Origin: Falsirhodobacter deserti
GTDB lineage: Bacteria; Pseudomonadota; Alphaproteobacteria; Rhodobacterales; Rhodobacteraceae
Direction of reading: 5' to 3'
Length of the DNA stretch: 64,000 nt
NCBI RefSeq assembly: GCF_004015795.1
Contig: NZ_ML137218.1
Location: forward strand, 1-64,000
In this document: piece by piece, positions 53,769 to 62,095 of the stretch
How the letters are laid out: every line of letters begins with the position of its first letter
Numbering within the stretch: position 1 is the stretch's first letter
Translations under genes and position numbers: made by a program
The notes under the pieces: model-generated
Databases searched by the model: none
Told to the model about the DNA's origin: nothing
The model's input: the letters and a program-made list of their open reading frames with translations, nothing else

Positions 53769-54233
53769 TTACCCGCGTCCACGGTAGGGGGGCACGCCCT
53801 GTTCAGGGATCCACACGCCCTTGGGCGGCTCTCCCGTTTGCCAGAACACGTCGATCGGGATGCCGCCACGCGGATACCAATAAGCGCCGATGCGCAGCCA
53901 TTGCGGATCAAGAAACTCCACCAGCCGCCGCGCGATCATGACCGAGCAATCCTCGTGGAATGCGCCGTGGTTGCGGAAGGCGCCAAGGAACAGCTTCAGC
54001 GATTTCGACTCCACCAGCCAATCGCCGGGGACATAGTCGATCATCAGGTGCGCGAAGTCGGGCTGCCCCGTCATCGGGCAAAGCGACGTGAACTCCGGCG
54101 CGGTGAAACGCACCAGATAGGATACGTCCTGCGGGTTCTTCACCCGCTCCAGCACCGCTTCCTCGGGCGAGTGGGGCATGACGGTCGCGCCGCCAAGCTG
54201 CTTCAGCCCTGCATAGATATTCTCTTCCATCAT
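53769..54233 (-). CDS. queF: NADPH-dependent 7-cyano-7-deazaguanine reductase
   Basis: The 154-residue unimodular QueF reduces preQ0 to preQ1, the last free-base step of queuosine synthesis. Catalytic Cys and Asp lie in [15 protein letters not shown], the substrate Glu in [10 protein letters not shown], and [11 protein letters not shown] is the family's closing motif. ATG 54233 overlaps the queE stop (ATGA). It is the last gene of the queC-D-E-F operon. Confidence 0.96.
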   Translation of the reverse strand: MMEENIYAGLKQLGGATVMPHSPEEAVLERVKNPQDVSYLVRFTAPEFTSLCPMTGQPDFAHLMIDYVPGDWLVESKSLKLFLGAFRNHGAFHEDCSVMIARRLVEFLDPQWLRIGAYWYPRGGIPIDVFWQTGEPPKGVWIPEQGVPPYRGRG

Positions 54234-54925
54234 ACGCCCCTTTTGTTTCCCCAAAGGATGACATGCAGTTGCGGCAGGATGCGCGGCGTGAACCAGCCAT
54301 CCTGCACCGTTTTGTCGATCAGCCACAGCATCCGGTCCACCAGACCGTTCTGGTCCACGGCCCTCGCCTCATCCACCATCGGGTTGCCCGGTTGCAGATA
54401 AAGCGGCAGGTGCGGAAAACGCGCCGCCGCATCCTGCGCGAAGGCGTAATCGGCATCGTCGAAGATCACGATCTTCATCACCGTTTCGGGTCCCGCGGCC
54501 AGACAGCGCGCAAAGGCGTCCCAGTCAGTTTCCTCGCCGCTGGAGGGGGGCTTGGGCGACAGAACCAGCGTATCCAGATCCGCGAACCACGGCTGGCTGA
54601 CAGACCCTTGGGTTTCCAGCGCGAAGCGATAGCCCTTTTCATGCCCCGCTGCGATCAGCGGGCCCAAGGGCTGGATCGCCGGGTTGCCGCCCGAAAGCGA
54701 GACTGTAAGCGGGCGCCCGCCCGACAACTCCTTGATCCGCGCCATGACCGCTTCGGCGGTCATGGGTTGCCACGTGTGGCGGAAGGCACTGTCCACCGCG
54801 TGCAGGCTGTCGCACCATGAACAGCGGTAATCGCAGCCGCCCGTGCGCACGAAAACGGTGGGCAGGCCGATCAGCACGCCCTCGCCCTGGATGGTTGGCC
54901 CGAAGATTTCCGAAACGCGGATCAT
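54230..54925 (-). CDS. queE: 7-carboxy-7-deazaguanine synthase (radical SAM)
   Basis: A 231-residue radical SAM enzyme that converts carboxytetrahydropterin to 7-carboxy-7-deazaguanine. The iron-sulfur motif [10 protein letters not shown] (C-x3-C-x2-C) is at about residues 31-40, preceded by [11 protein letters not shown], the QueE start signature. It overlaps both neighbours by 4 bases. Confidence 0.96.
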   Translation of the reverse strand: MIRVSEIFGPTIQGEGVLIGLPTVFVRTGGCDYRCSWCDSLHAVDSAFRHTWQPMTAEAVMARIKELSGGRPLTVSLSGGNPAIQPLGPLIAAGHEKGYRFALETQGSVSQPWFADLDTLVLSPKPPSSGEETDWDAFARCLAAGPETVMKIVIFDDADYAFAQDAAARFPHLPLYLQPGNPMVDEARAVDQNGLVDRMLWLIDKTVQDGWFTPRILPQLHVILWGNKRGV

Positions 54926-55278
54926 GGACGGTATTCTGCCCATGTCTTGGGGGTTTCCGAAACGCGCACGGCGGTGACCTCGGGCCACATCACGGAACAC
55001 CATTCATAAAAGTGCCGCGCCAGCTTTTCGGCGGTGACCAAATCATCATCCATCACGTCGTTCAGGTGACGGTGGTCGAAGGTATCGTCGATATACTCCT
55101 TCAGCGGCTTCAGTTCACCATAATCGCGCACGAAGCCGTGGACGTTCAGTTCCGCCGAGGCGAGCTCGATCACGACCACATAGTTGTGCCCGTGCAGCCG
55201 GGCGCATTGATGATCCTCGGGCAGGCCGATCAGCTGATGCGAGGCGGAGAAGGAAAATTCCTTGGTGATCCGGAACAT
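54922..55278 (-). CDS. queD: 6-carboxytetrahydropterin synthase
   Basis: The 118-residue zinc enzyme makes 6-carboxytetrahydropterin from dihydroneopterin triphosphate for queuosine. Zinc ligands are His14 (FSASHQL) and the two His in ARLHGHNY; the catalytic Cys is in QCARLHGHN, and FDHRHLN is the second active-site motif. Its start overlaps the queC stop by one base. Confidence 0.96.
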   Translation of the reverse strand: MFRITKEFSFSASHQLIGLPEDHQCARLHGHNYVVVIELASAELNVHGFVRDYGELKPLKEYIDDTFDHRHLNDVMDDDLVTAEKLARHFYEWCSVMWPEVTAVRVSETPKTWAEYRP

Positions 55279-55973
55279 CAGGTGCGTCCCTTCACTGCGG
55301 CTTGCCAGTAATCGGGATCGGCATAGTCGGTGGGATCTTCCACGCCGGCCAGATGAAACGCCTCGCGCCGTTCGACGCAGGTGCCGCAGCGCCCGCAATG
55401 CACATCCCCGCCCTTGTAGCAGGACCACGTTTCGGCAAAGGGCGTGCCGACGCGGGCGCCGTCGGCCACGATGTCGGCCTTGCTGCGGTGAACATAGGGG
55501 GTGACGAGCCGCACATCGGCATATCCGTCCATCGCGGCATCCTGCATGGCCTGGAACGTTTCGGTGAAGGCGGGGCGGCAATCGGGATAGATGAAGTGAT
55601 CCCCCCCGTGCACGGCCGTGGCCACACCGTCCGCCCCCTGCGCCGCCGCCACGCCGAAGGCGATGGTCAGCATGATCGCGTTGCGGTTCGGCACGACCGT
55701 GATGCGCATGGTTTCTTCGGCGTAATGCCCGTCGGGCACATCCACATCGTCGGTCAGCGCCGATCCCGTCAGGGCCGCGCCGATGCCGCGCATGTCGATC
55801 AGGTGGTGCGGCACGCCCAGCCGCGTTGCCGCACGGGCGGCATAATCCAGTTCCTTGCGGTGGCGCTGGCCGTAATCGAACGACACAAGCGCGGCCAGTT
55901 CGCCGCGATCGGCAAGAACATGCGCCAGCGAAACGGAATCCAGTCCGCCGGAGCAGATGACGATAATCTTCAT
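55278..55973 (-). CDS. queC: 7-cyano-7-deazaguanine synthase
   Basis: The 231-residue ATP-dependent enzyme turns 7-carboxy-7-deazaguanine into preQ0. The PP-loop CSGGLDSVSLAH is at residues 8-19, and four Cys bind zinc in CYKGGDVHCGRCGTCVERRE near the C-terminus. It is the first gene of the operon. I saw no convincing preQ1 riboswitch in the short leader (55974-56060). Confidence 0.96.
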   Translation of the reverse strand: MKIIVICSGGLDSVSLAHVLADRGELAALVSFDYGQRHRKELDYAARAATRLGVPHHLIDMRGIGAALTGSALTDDVDVPDGHYAEETMRITVVPNRNAIMLTIAFGVAAAQGADGVATAVHGGDHFIYPDCRPAFTETFQAMQDAAMDGYADVRLVTPYVHRSKADIVADGARVGTPFAETWSCYKGGDVHCGRCGTCVERREAFHLAGVEDPTDYADPDYWQAAVKGRT

Positions 55974-56138
55974 GTGTAACCCTTGTTTTGATCACCCGGG
56001 TAGGCTGCGACCGGGGCGGGTGCGCCATACCGGCTTCGGGAGTGAATGGCAAGGAAACGGCCATGAACATTGCGCGAGGGGCCCCTGCGTCCTATCTCGC
56101 TCTTGACGCAACGCTCTCGCTCTGCCCCAAACGGGTTC

Positions 56139-57341
56139 ATGGAAAAGATCAGCCTCCCCCCCCGCGCGGATCAGCGCGAAGCAGAAACCGGCTTCACCTT
56201 TGCCGAAATGCATGGCGAGCCCTATTGGGACGAAACCTCCGCCTATCGTTTCACGCTGGAGGAGATCGAGACGCGGATCGAGGATCCCGCGACCGAACTT
56301 CATGCAATGTGCCGCGAGGCGGTGGACCGCATTACCGCCTCGGACGAGTTGATGGAGCGGATGGGCATTCCGCCCGGCTTTCACGACATGGTCGCCCAAA
56401 GCTGGCGGAACGGAGAGCCGGAACTTTATGGCCGCATGGACCTTGCCTATGACGGCACGGATGCCAAGCTGCTGGAATACAACGCCGACACGCCGACCTC
56501 GCTTTACGAGGCGGCATCGTTCCAGTGGCAGTGGCTTGAAGACCAGATCGCGGCGGGCGTGCTGCCCGAAGGGGCCGATCAGTTCAACCGTATCCACGAG
56601 GCACTGGCCGAGCGTTTTGCCGAGCTTTTCGCCCCGAACACCGACCTGCATTTCGCGGCCGCCGGCGGCAATGCCGAAGATTACGCCACGGTGGAGGCAA
56701 TGGCATGGGCCGCGCGCGAAGGCGGAATGGGCGCACATTACACCGATCTGGAAAAGATCGGCCTGACGGAGGAAGGTCAGTTCTCTGATGCCGAGGATCG
56801 CGTCATCGGCACGCTGTTCAAGCTTTATCCGTGGGAAGACATCTTCCATGACGAATTCGGCGCGGCCATCGGGCCATCGGGCTGCCGCTTCATCGAGCCG
56901 CCGTGGAAGGCGCTGGTGTCCAACAAGGCCATCCTGCCCGTGTTGTGGGAGATGTTCGAGGGCCACCCGAACCTGCTGCCCGCGTTCTTCCTTGATGATG
57001 TGGGCGGCGCACTGCGCGACGGATCGCCGTCCGTTCCCTTGTTCGACCGGGCCCGCGATGCGCTGAAGTCGCACGTGGTCAAGCCGATCTTCTCGCGAGA
57101 GGGGTCGTCCATCGACATCATCGAGAACGGCCGCCCGCTGGAGGTCGCAACCGATCGCGGTTACGATAACCAGCCGAAGATCGTGCAGGCCTATGCACCG
57201 CTGCCGGTGTTCGACGGCTTCCGGCCCGTCCTTGGCGCATGGGTTGTCGGCCCTACCTGTGTCGGCCTTGGCATCCGCGAAGACCGCGCCCGGATCACGC
57301 AGGATCTTTCGCGTTTCAAGCCCCATTTCATCGAAGGATGA
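56139..57341 (+). CDS. Glutathionylspermidine-synthase-like ATP-grasp protein (YgiC type)
   Basis: A 400-residue protein of the C-terminal synthase-only family related to E. coli Gss and YgiC. ATP-grasp landmarks are LLEYNADTPTSLYEAASFQW and HVVKPIFSREGSSIDI, and the family end GLGIREDRARITQDLSRFKPH is present. No amidase domain is fused. The reaction is unproven; it may ligate a peptide to an amine. It is followed after 5 bases by the YgiB-like lipoprotein gene, an association conserved from enterobacteria to alphaproteobacteria. ATG 56139 fits the family start. Confidence 0.88.
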   Translation: MEKISLPPRADQREAETGFTFAEMHGEPYWDETSAYRFTLEEIETRIEDPATELHAMCREAVDRITASDELMERMGIPPGFHDMVAQSWRNGEPELYGRMDLAYDGTDAKLLEYNADTPTSLYEAASFQWQWLEDQIAAGVLPEGADQFNRIHEALAERFAELFAPNTDLHFAAAGGNAEDYATVEAMAWAAREGGMGAHYTDLEKIGLTEEGQFSDAEDRVIGTLFKLYPWEDIFHDEFGAAIGPSGCRFIEPPWKALVSNKAILPVLWEMFEGHPNLLPAFFLDDVGGALRDGSPSVPLFDRARDALKSHVVKPIFSREGSSIDIIENGRPLEVATDRGYDNQPKIVQAYAPLPVFDGFRPVLGAWVVGPTCVGLGIREDRARITQDLSRFKPHFIEG

Positions 57342-57346
57342 GTCCC

Positions 57347-57913
57347 ATGCGCAAACGTTCAGCCACTGTGGCCCTCACGTTGATGGGGGCGGCCTTTGTT
57401 CTTTCCGGCTGCAAGGAAGACCAGACGGAGGCTGCGTCCTTTCCCGATCTCGCCTCGTGCAGGGCGCAGGCCGATCAAGGCAGCCTGGCCTTCACCGCCG
57501 AGGATTGCGAGGCGGCTTTCGCGCAGGCGCAGGCGGATCACCAGGAGACGGCCCCCCGATATGACGCGCTGGCCGTGTGCGAGGAACAGCACGGTGCAGG
57601 CAATTGCGAACAGCAGGCGCAGCAGGGCGGCGGCTTTTCCTTCATGCCGCTGCTGGCGGGGATGATGATCGGGCAGATGCTGTCGGGCGGCCGGGGTTTC
57701 ATGAGCCAGCCGCTGGTGAACACTGCCAACGGGCGCTATGCGACGCCCGGCGGGGCGCAGGTTGCCTCCAACTCCGGCCGTGGGGCGATGAACACCGCCG
57801 CGTTCAACAAGGCGCCCACCACGGCAGGGCGTCCGCCGATGACGCAGGCCGATGTGATGCGGCGCGGCGGTTTCGGTGCCAGCGGCGCCGCCCGTTCGTC
57901 GTTCGGGGGGTAA
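57347..57913 (+). CDS. YgiB-like (DUF1190) lipoprotein
   Basis: The 188-residue protein has a lipoprotein signal peptide (MRKRSATVALTLMGAAFVLSGC, Cys22 lipidated). A Cys-containing CRAQ...CEAAF...CEEQHG...CEQQ region follows, then a Gly/Ser-rich C-terminus with a GGRGFMSQPLV segment. This is the DUF1190 pattern of YgiB. It is likely anchored in the outer or inner membrane and works with the YgiC-like enzyme encoded 5 bases upstream. Function is unknown. Confidence 0.87.
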   Translation: MRKRSATVALTLMGAAFVLSGCKEDQTEAASFPDLASCRAQADQGSLAFTAEDCEAAFAQAQADHQETAPRYDALAVCEEQHGAGNCEQQAQQGGGFSFMPLLAGMMIGQMLSGGRGFMSQPLVNTANGRYATPGGAQVASNSGRGAMNTAAFNKAPTTAGRPPMTQADVMRRGGFGASGAARSSFGG

Positions 57914-57916
57914 GGC

Positions 57917-59041
57917 ATGGACAAGAAGATCACCTCGCTTGGCACCACCCACCCTTTTGACCGCATCGCCGTGATCGGCGGCGGGGCGTGGGGCACGGCC
58001 CTTGCCAGTGTTGCCGCCCGCGCAGGGCGGGAAACGCGGCTGTGGATGCGGGATGCCGAACTGGCCTCGGAAATCGCGACCACGCATCGCAACAGCCGCT
58101 ATCTTGGCAAGATCGGCCTGCCCCATGCCATCCGCCCCATGACGGACATGGCCGCAGCGCTGAAGGATGCCGAGGCGGTGCTGCTTGTCACGCCGTCTGT
58201 CACCATCCGCGCTGTCGCGGCCGAGATCGGACGCCTTGCCGCGCCGGGCGTTCCGATTTTCGTTTGTGCCAAGGGGATCGAAGCCGAAACCGGCCTTCTG
58301 ATGTCGGCCCTTGTGGAAGAGGTTGCCCCGGGCCGCCCCGTCGGCACCGTGACCGGCCCCACCTTCGCTGCCGAAACCGCAGCCGGCCATCCCACGGCGG
58401 TGACGGTTGCCTGCACCACGGACCCGGGGCTGAGCGCGAGCGAACAGGCCGCCACGCGCATGGCGATGTCGCTGACGACCGGAAGTTTCCGTCCCTATGT
58501 CTCGGATGACATGGCAGGGGTGGAGGTTGGCGGTGCCGTCAAGAACGTCATCGCCATCGCTTGCGGGATTCTTGCCGGTGCCGGCTTCGGGGACAATTCC
58601 CGCGCCGCGATCATCACGCGCGGCCTGGACGAGATGAAGGAACTCGCCGTGCGTCTTGGCGGGCGGCGCGAAACCGTGGCGGGGCTTGGCGGGCTGGGGG
58701 ATCTGATCCTCACCTGCTCCTCCCGGCAGTCGCGAAACTTCTCCTATGGCATGCAGCGGGGGCAGGGCATCCCCGACGACAAGGTGTTCGAGGGGCGTCC
58801 CGTCGTGGTGGAAGGGCGCCATGCCGCCATCACCGTGACCGATCTGGCGCGACGTCTGGGCCTGCACATGCCGATTTGCGAAATGGTGCGTGCGATCACC
58901 GCCGATGGCCAGCCCATCGCGATCGCCTTTGCCGGTTACTGGGCCGCGCCCATCCACGCGGAAGCCCGTACGGCGGATCTGGCCTTCGAACATCCGGCCG
59001 CCGAAGCCGTAACCCGCCATTTCGAGGAGAAGTTTCCCTGA
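57917..59041 (+). CDS. gpsA: NAD(P)-dependent glycerol-3-phosphate dehydrogenase, divergent
   Basis: A 374-residue GpsA-family enzyme, making glycerol-3-phosphate from dihydroxyacetone phosphate for phospholipids. The Rossmann motif VIGGGAWGTALA (19-30), VCAKGIE, TGPTFAAE and the catalytic Lys region AVKNVIAIACG are clear. It is about 40 residues longer than usual, with a 16-residue N-terminal extension and an atypical end after MPICEMVRAI (AFAGYWAAPIHAEARTADLA). Both ends differ from standard GpsA, so it may be a paralogue. It starts 4 bases after the YgiB-like gene. Confidence 0.88.
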   Translation: MDKKITSLGTTHPFDRIAVIGGGAWGTALASVAARAGRETRLWMRDAELASEIATTHRNSRYLGKIGLPHAIRPMTDMAAALKDAEAVLLVTPSVTIRAVAAEIGRLAAPGVPIFVCAKGIEAETGLLMSALVEEVAPGRPVGTVTGPTFAAETAAGHPTAVTVACTTDPGLSASEQAATRMAMSLTTGSFRPYVSDDMAGVEVGGAVKNVIAIACGILAGAGFGDNSRAAIITRGLDEMKELAVRLGGRRETVAGLGGLGDLILTCSSRQSRNFSYGMQRGQGIPDDKVFEGRPVVVEGRHAAITVTDLARRLGLHMPICEMVRAITADGQPIAIAFAGYWAAPIHAEARTADLAFEHPAAEAVTRHFEEKFP

Positions 59042-59122
59042 CACCCGCGTTGTCAGGGCGTGCCAACGGGTGTTTACTCGTCCCCGATGCCAAAGTAAGC
59101 AATGACAAGTATCCGAACGAAC

Positions 59123-59140
59123 GTTCCGTTTTGGCGGAAC
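59123..59140. promoter_or_regulatory. Inverted repeat upstream of the efflux lipoprotein gene
   Basis: GTTCCG-TTTTGG-CGGAAC is a perfect 6-bp inverted repeat 50 bases before the gene; GAACGTTC (59119-59126) is a second small palindrome overlapping its left arm. This could be the operator of a TetR- or MarR-type repressor. No such gene is in the window. Confidence 0.35.
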
Positions 59141-59191
59141 CCGTAACGGATCGCGCAAACGGAACCGAGGAACGGGCTCATCCCGCCCGTC

Positions 59192-60631
59192 ATGAGTGAG
59201 ATCGATATGATGAGCGAGATGCCCTTTTCCCTGCTTCGCGTCGCCCGCAACGGAACGGCGCTGGCGCTCGTGGCGGTCATGATGGCCGGTTGCGGCCTTG
59301 CCGATTACACCCCGCCGACGGCCGAGCTTCCCGCCAGCTTCAGCGCCCCCGCGCCCGAACGCGACGCGACGCGCAACATGCTGTGGTGGACCGCGTTCAA
59401 CGATGCGCAACTGAACGCGCTGATGCAGGCCGGCCTTGCCCGCAACCTTGACGTGGCACAGGCGATCGAGGCGATCAACGAAGCGCGCGCCAATGCGCGG
59501 CTGGTCGGTGCCAATGACCTGCCCGAAGTGTCGGCGGGCGCTTCGGCCACGCGCGGCGACCGCGACGGCGTTGGAAACGTGACCGACACGACCGCGGCCA
59601 CGGCCAATGTTTCGTGGACGATCGATCTGTTCGGGCGCAACCGCAATGCGCGGGCTGCGGCCTCGGCGCAGCTTGATGCGGCCTATTTGTCGGTGGACGT
59701 GGCACGGCTGACGATCCTGCAGGCCATCGCTTCGGCCTATATCGACGTGCGCTATTTCCAGGAAAGCATCGCGCTGACGCGGCAAAGCATCGCCAGCCGC
59801 CGCGAGTCGCTTGGCCTGACGCAAAGCCAGGTGGAATATGGCAGCGCCCCGCGCCTTGATCTTGTGCAGGCCCAGCAGCTGGTCGCGCAGGCCGAGGCGC
59901 AGCTTCCGGCGCTGGAGGTCGGGTTCGACCAATCGGTGAACCGCCTTGCCTCGTTGACGAACCAGCGCACCGCAGCGCTGAAGGCGCAGTTGCAGCGCGG
60001 CGCACCCCAGCCCCGCCCGCGCTTCCGCGCCAGCGTCGGCGTTCCTGCCGAAGCCATCCGCAACCGCCCCGACGTCATCGCGGCAGAACGGCAATATGCG
60101 GCGAGGGTATTCAACGTGGGCGTGGCGCGCGCGGCTTTCTATCCGTCGCTGTCGCTTTCGGGCACCGTCACCCCGACAAACATCTCGGGCGGGGGCAGCC
60201 TCAAGACGTGGAGCTTCGGCCCGCAGCTGAACCTTCCGATCTTCAATGCGCAGAACAACGCCAACCTGACCGTCGCGCAATCGCAGGCCGTGCAGGCGCG
60301 GCTGACATGGCAGACAACGGTTCTGGGCGCGATCGAAGAGGTGGAGAACGCCCTTGCCGCCTATAACCGCGATGCGCGCAACATCGAAGCGCAGCGGCGC
60401 CTGGTGGAGGCGGCACAGGAAACGGTGAACCTGTCGCGCACCAGCTTCGATATCGGCGAGACGGAGTTCTTCACGGTGCTGGATGCCGAACGATCCTTGC
60501 TGGAGGCGCGCAATTCGCTTGCACAGGCAATCCGGCAGCAGGCGGCCAACTTCGTCACGCTCAGCGTTGCAACGGCAGGGGCGGGTATCGGATCGCGCCC
60601 GGCGGCCACGCAGGTTGCCGCCGCCGAATAA
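59192..60631 (+). CDS. TolC/OprM-family outer-membrane efflux lipoprotein
   Basis: The 479-residue protein has a lipoprotein signal (LALVAVMMAGC, Cys34) and two outer-membrane-efflux repeats, each with long helices (RVARLTILQ-type and QARLTWQTTVLGAIEEVENAL), as in NodT and OprM. It is the outer channel of RND or similar pumps. The inner pump and adaptor genes that normally precede it are absent, so it must serve a pump encoded elsewhere. The start is uncertain; ATGs at 59207, 59210 and 59219 are also in frame. Confidence 0.9.
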   Translation: MSEIDMMSEMPFSLLRVARNGTALALVAVMMAGCGLADYTPPTAELPASFSAPAPERDATRNMLWWTAFNDAQLNALMQAGLARNLDVAQAIEAINEARANARLVGANDLPEVSAGASATRGDRDGVGNVTDTTAATANVSWTIDLFGRNRNARAAASAQLDAAYLSVDVARLTILQAIASAYIDVRYFQESIALTRQSIASRRESLGLTQSQVEYGSAPRLDLVQAQQLVAQAEAQLPALEVGFDQSVNRLASLTNQRTAALKAQLQRGAPQPRPRFRASVGVPAEAIRNRPDVIAAERQYAARVFNVGVARAAFYPSLSLSGTVTPTNISGGGSLKTWSFGPQLNLPIFNAQNNANLTVAQSQAVQARLTWQTTVLGAIEEVENALAAYNRDARNIEAQRRLVEAAQETVNLSRTSFDIGETEFFTVLDAERSLLEARNSLAQAIRQQAANFVTLSVATAGAGIGSRPAATQVAAAE

Positions 60632-60683
60632 CGGCCTGGCCCCGCCACTTCATCGCAAGGGCGGGGCTGCATATCTGAAGGGG

Positions 60684-61268
60684 ATGGACGATCTTCAAAC
60701 CCTTCTGGCGCAGGCGCGGTCCTGCACCGCCTGCGCGGCCCATCTTCCGCTGGGCCCGCGCCCCATCCTTCAGCTTTCCGCCGGGTCGCGCATCCTGATT
60801 GCCAGCCAGGCCCCCGGCACGAAGGCGCATCTGTCGGGGGTTCCGTTTGATGACGCTTCGGGCCGGCGGCTGCGCGAATGGCTGGGGGTGACGCCAGCGC
60901 AATTCTATGACTCTTCGAACTTCGCCATTCTGCCGATGGGCCTTTGCTATCCCGGTCGCAGAACGGGCGGGGATGCGCCGCCCCGGCCCGAATGCGCACC
61001 GCTTTGGCGGGACCGCCTGTTGCGGCAGGCCAAGGGTATTCGGCTTACGCTTCTGATCGGAAGCCATGCGCAGGTGCATGTTCTGGGCGCCGGCACGATG
61101 ACCGACAGGGTGCGCGATTTCCGTTCCTTCCTGCCGGACCACTTGCCGCTGCCACATCCGTCATGGCGATCCACCGGCTGGATGCGCCGCAACCCTTGGT
61201 TCGAGGACGAGGTTTTGCCGGAACTGCGTCGGCGGGTGGCCGAACTGCTGCGCCCCGTCACCTATTGA
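60684..61268 (+). CDS. Uracil-DNA-glycosylase-superfamily protein
   Basis: A 194-residue protein of the COG1573-like branch. It has a CTAC pair near the N-terminus, the LIASQAPGTKAHLSGVPFDD segment matching the UDG catalytic loop (usually GEAPG..E...G.PF), a LIGSHAQ strand and the LPHPSWRST motif in place of HPS-x-RN. Whether it removes uracil is unproven, because the two-Cys pairs for an iron-sulfur cluster of family 4 are only partly present. ATG 60684 follows AAGGGG. Confidence 0.8.
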   Translation: MDDLQTLLAQARSCTACAAHLPLGPRPILQLSAGSRILIASQAPGTKAHLSGVPFDDASGRRLREWLGVTPAQFYDSSNFAILPMGLCYPGRRTGGDAPPRPECAPLWRDRLLRQAKGIRLTLLIGSHAQVHVLGAGTMTDRVRDFRSFLPDHLPLPHPSWRSTGWMRRNPWFEDEVLPELRRRVAELLRPVTY

Positions 61269-61300
61269 CCTTGGCCTTGCCCCGGCCCATCTGGCGCGAG

Positions 61301-62047
61301 ATGGACTGGATTGCTGTTGACCGAAGCTCCCGCCTGCGCCTTTGGCGCATGTCGGGCACCGATGTTCTGGATCGCGCCGAAGCCCCGCGCCCTGAAACAA
61401 GGGATGCGCTGCTGGCCGCGCTGCCGGATTGGCCGGGCCCTGTCCGCGTTTCGGGGGCGGCCGATCTTTGGGGGCTGTGGGTGCCCGTTCCCTGCGCCGT
61501 TCCGGCACCGGTGGCAAAGGGGCGGATGACGGTCCTGCCGGGGCTGACGCAGGAACGCCCGCTGCCGGACGCAACAGCCGGAACGGCCGCCGTGGCGGGC
61601 CTTCTGGCCGTTCATCCGCAGTTCGATGGCACGCTGGTAACCACGGGCGCCCGCACGGTCTGGACCTCTGTCAGCGCGGGCGAGGTGACGGACATGCGCA
61701 GCACCGTCACGGGACGACTCTTTGCCTCGCTGGATCGTCCCGGCCCGCTGGACATGCCCGCGTTCGACGAAACGCTGCGCGCCACGCTGTCGCGCCCCGA
61801 AACGCTGGCGGCCCAACTGGCCTCGGCCCCGCTGGCGGCGCCCGACCAGGCCCGTGCGCGGCTGTCAGGTGCATTGCTGGGCGCAGAACTTGCCGCGACC
61901 AAGCCGTGGTGGCTTGGCCGCGAGGTTCTGGTGGCAGGCGAAGGCGATCTTCCCGCGCTTCTGGTGCGGGCCTTGCAGGCGCAGGGCGCTGCCGCCCGTT
62001 TCCTGCCGGAGGAGGATCTGTTGCTGAACGGCCTTCGTTCCCGCTGA
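61301..62047 (+). CDS. dgoK: 2-dehydro-3-deoxygalactonokinase-like protein
   Basis: The 248-residue protein opens DWIAVDRSSRLRLWRM, aligning with the DgoK phosphate-binding start (DWIAVDWGTSNLRAW), and contains VLPGLTQ and LVTTGARTVW. It would phosphorylate KDGal in D-galactonate breakdown. It is shorter than E. coli DgoK (292), and the GTS phosphate loop is altered to RSSR, so activity is doubtful. A lactonase gene follows 48 bases later, but an aldolase and a galactonate dehydratase are missing here. The start has only a weak ribosome site. Confidence 0.65.
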   Translation: MDWIAVDRSSRLRLWRMSGTDVLDRAEAPRPETRDALLAALPDWPGPVRVSGAADLWGLWVPVPCAVPAPVAKGRMTVLPGLTQERPLPDATAGTAAVAGLLAVHPQFDGTLVTTGARTVWTSVSAGEVTDMRSTVTGRLFASLDRPGPLDMPAFDETLRATLSRPETLAAQLASAPLAAPDQARARLSGALLGAELAATKPWWLGREVLVAGEGDLPALLVRALQAQGAAARFLPEEDLLLNGLRSR

Positions 62048-62095
62048 CAGACGCCTTCGCCCACACTATCGTCTGGCGGAGGAGTGGGAGGAAAC

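Noticed and set aside
55974-56060. preQ1 riboswitch in the queC leader
   Set aside because: No preQ1-I or preQ1-II core pattern could be found in the short leader.
57359-60280. 973-residue minus-strand open frame
   Set aside because: Antisense to the YgiB-like, gpsA and efflux lipoprotein genes; no recognisable domain.
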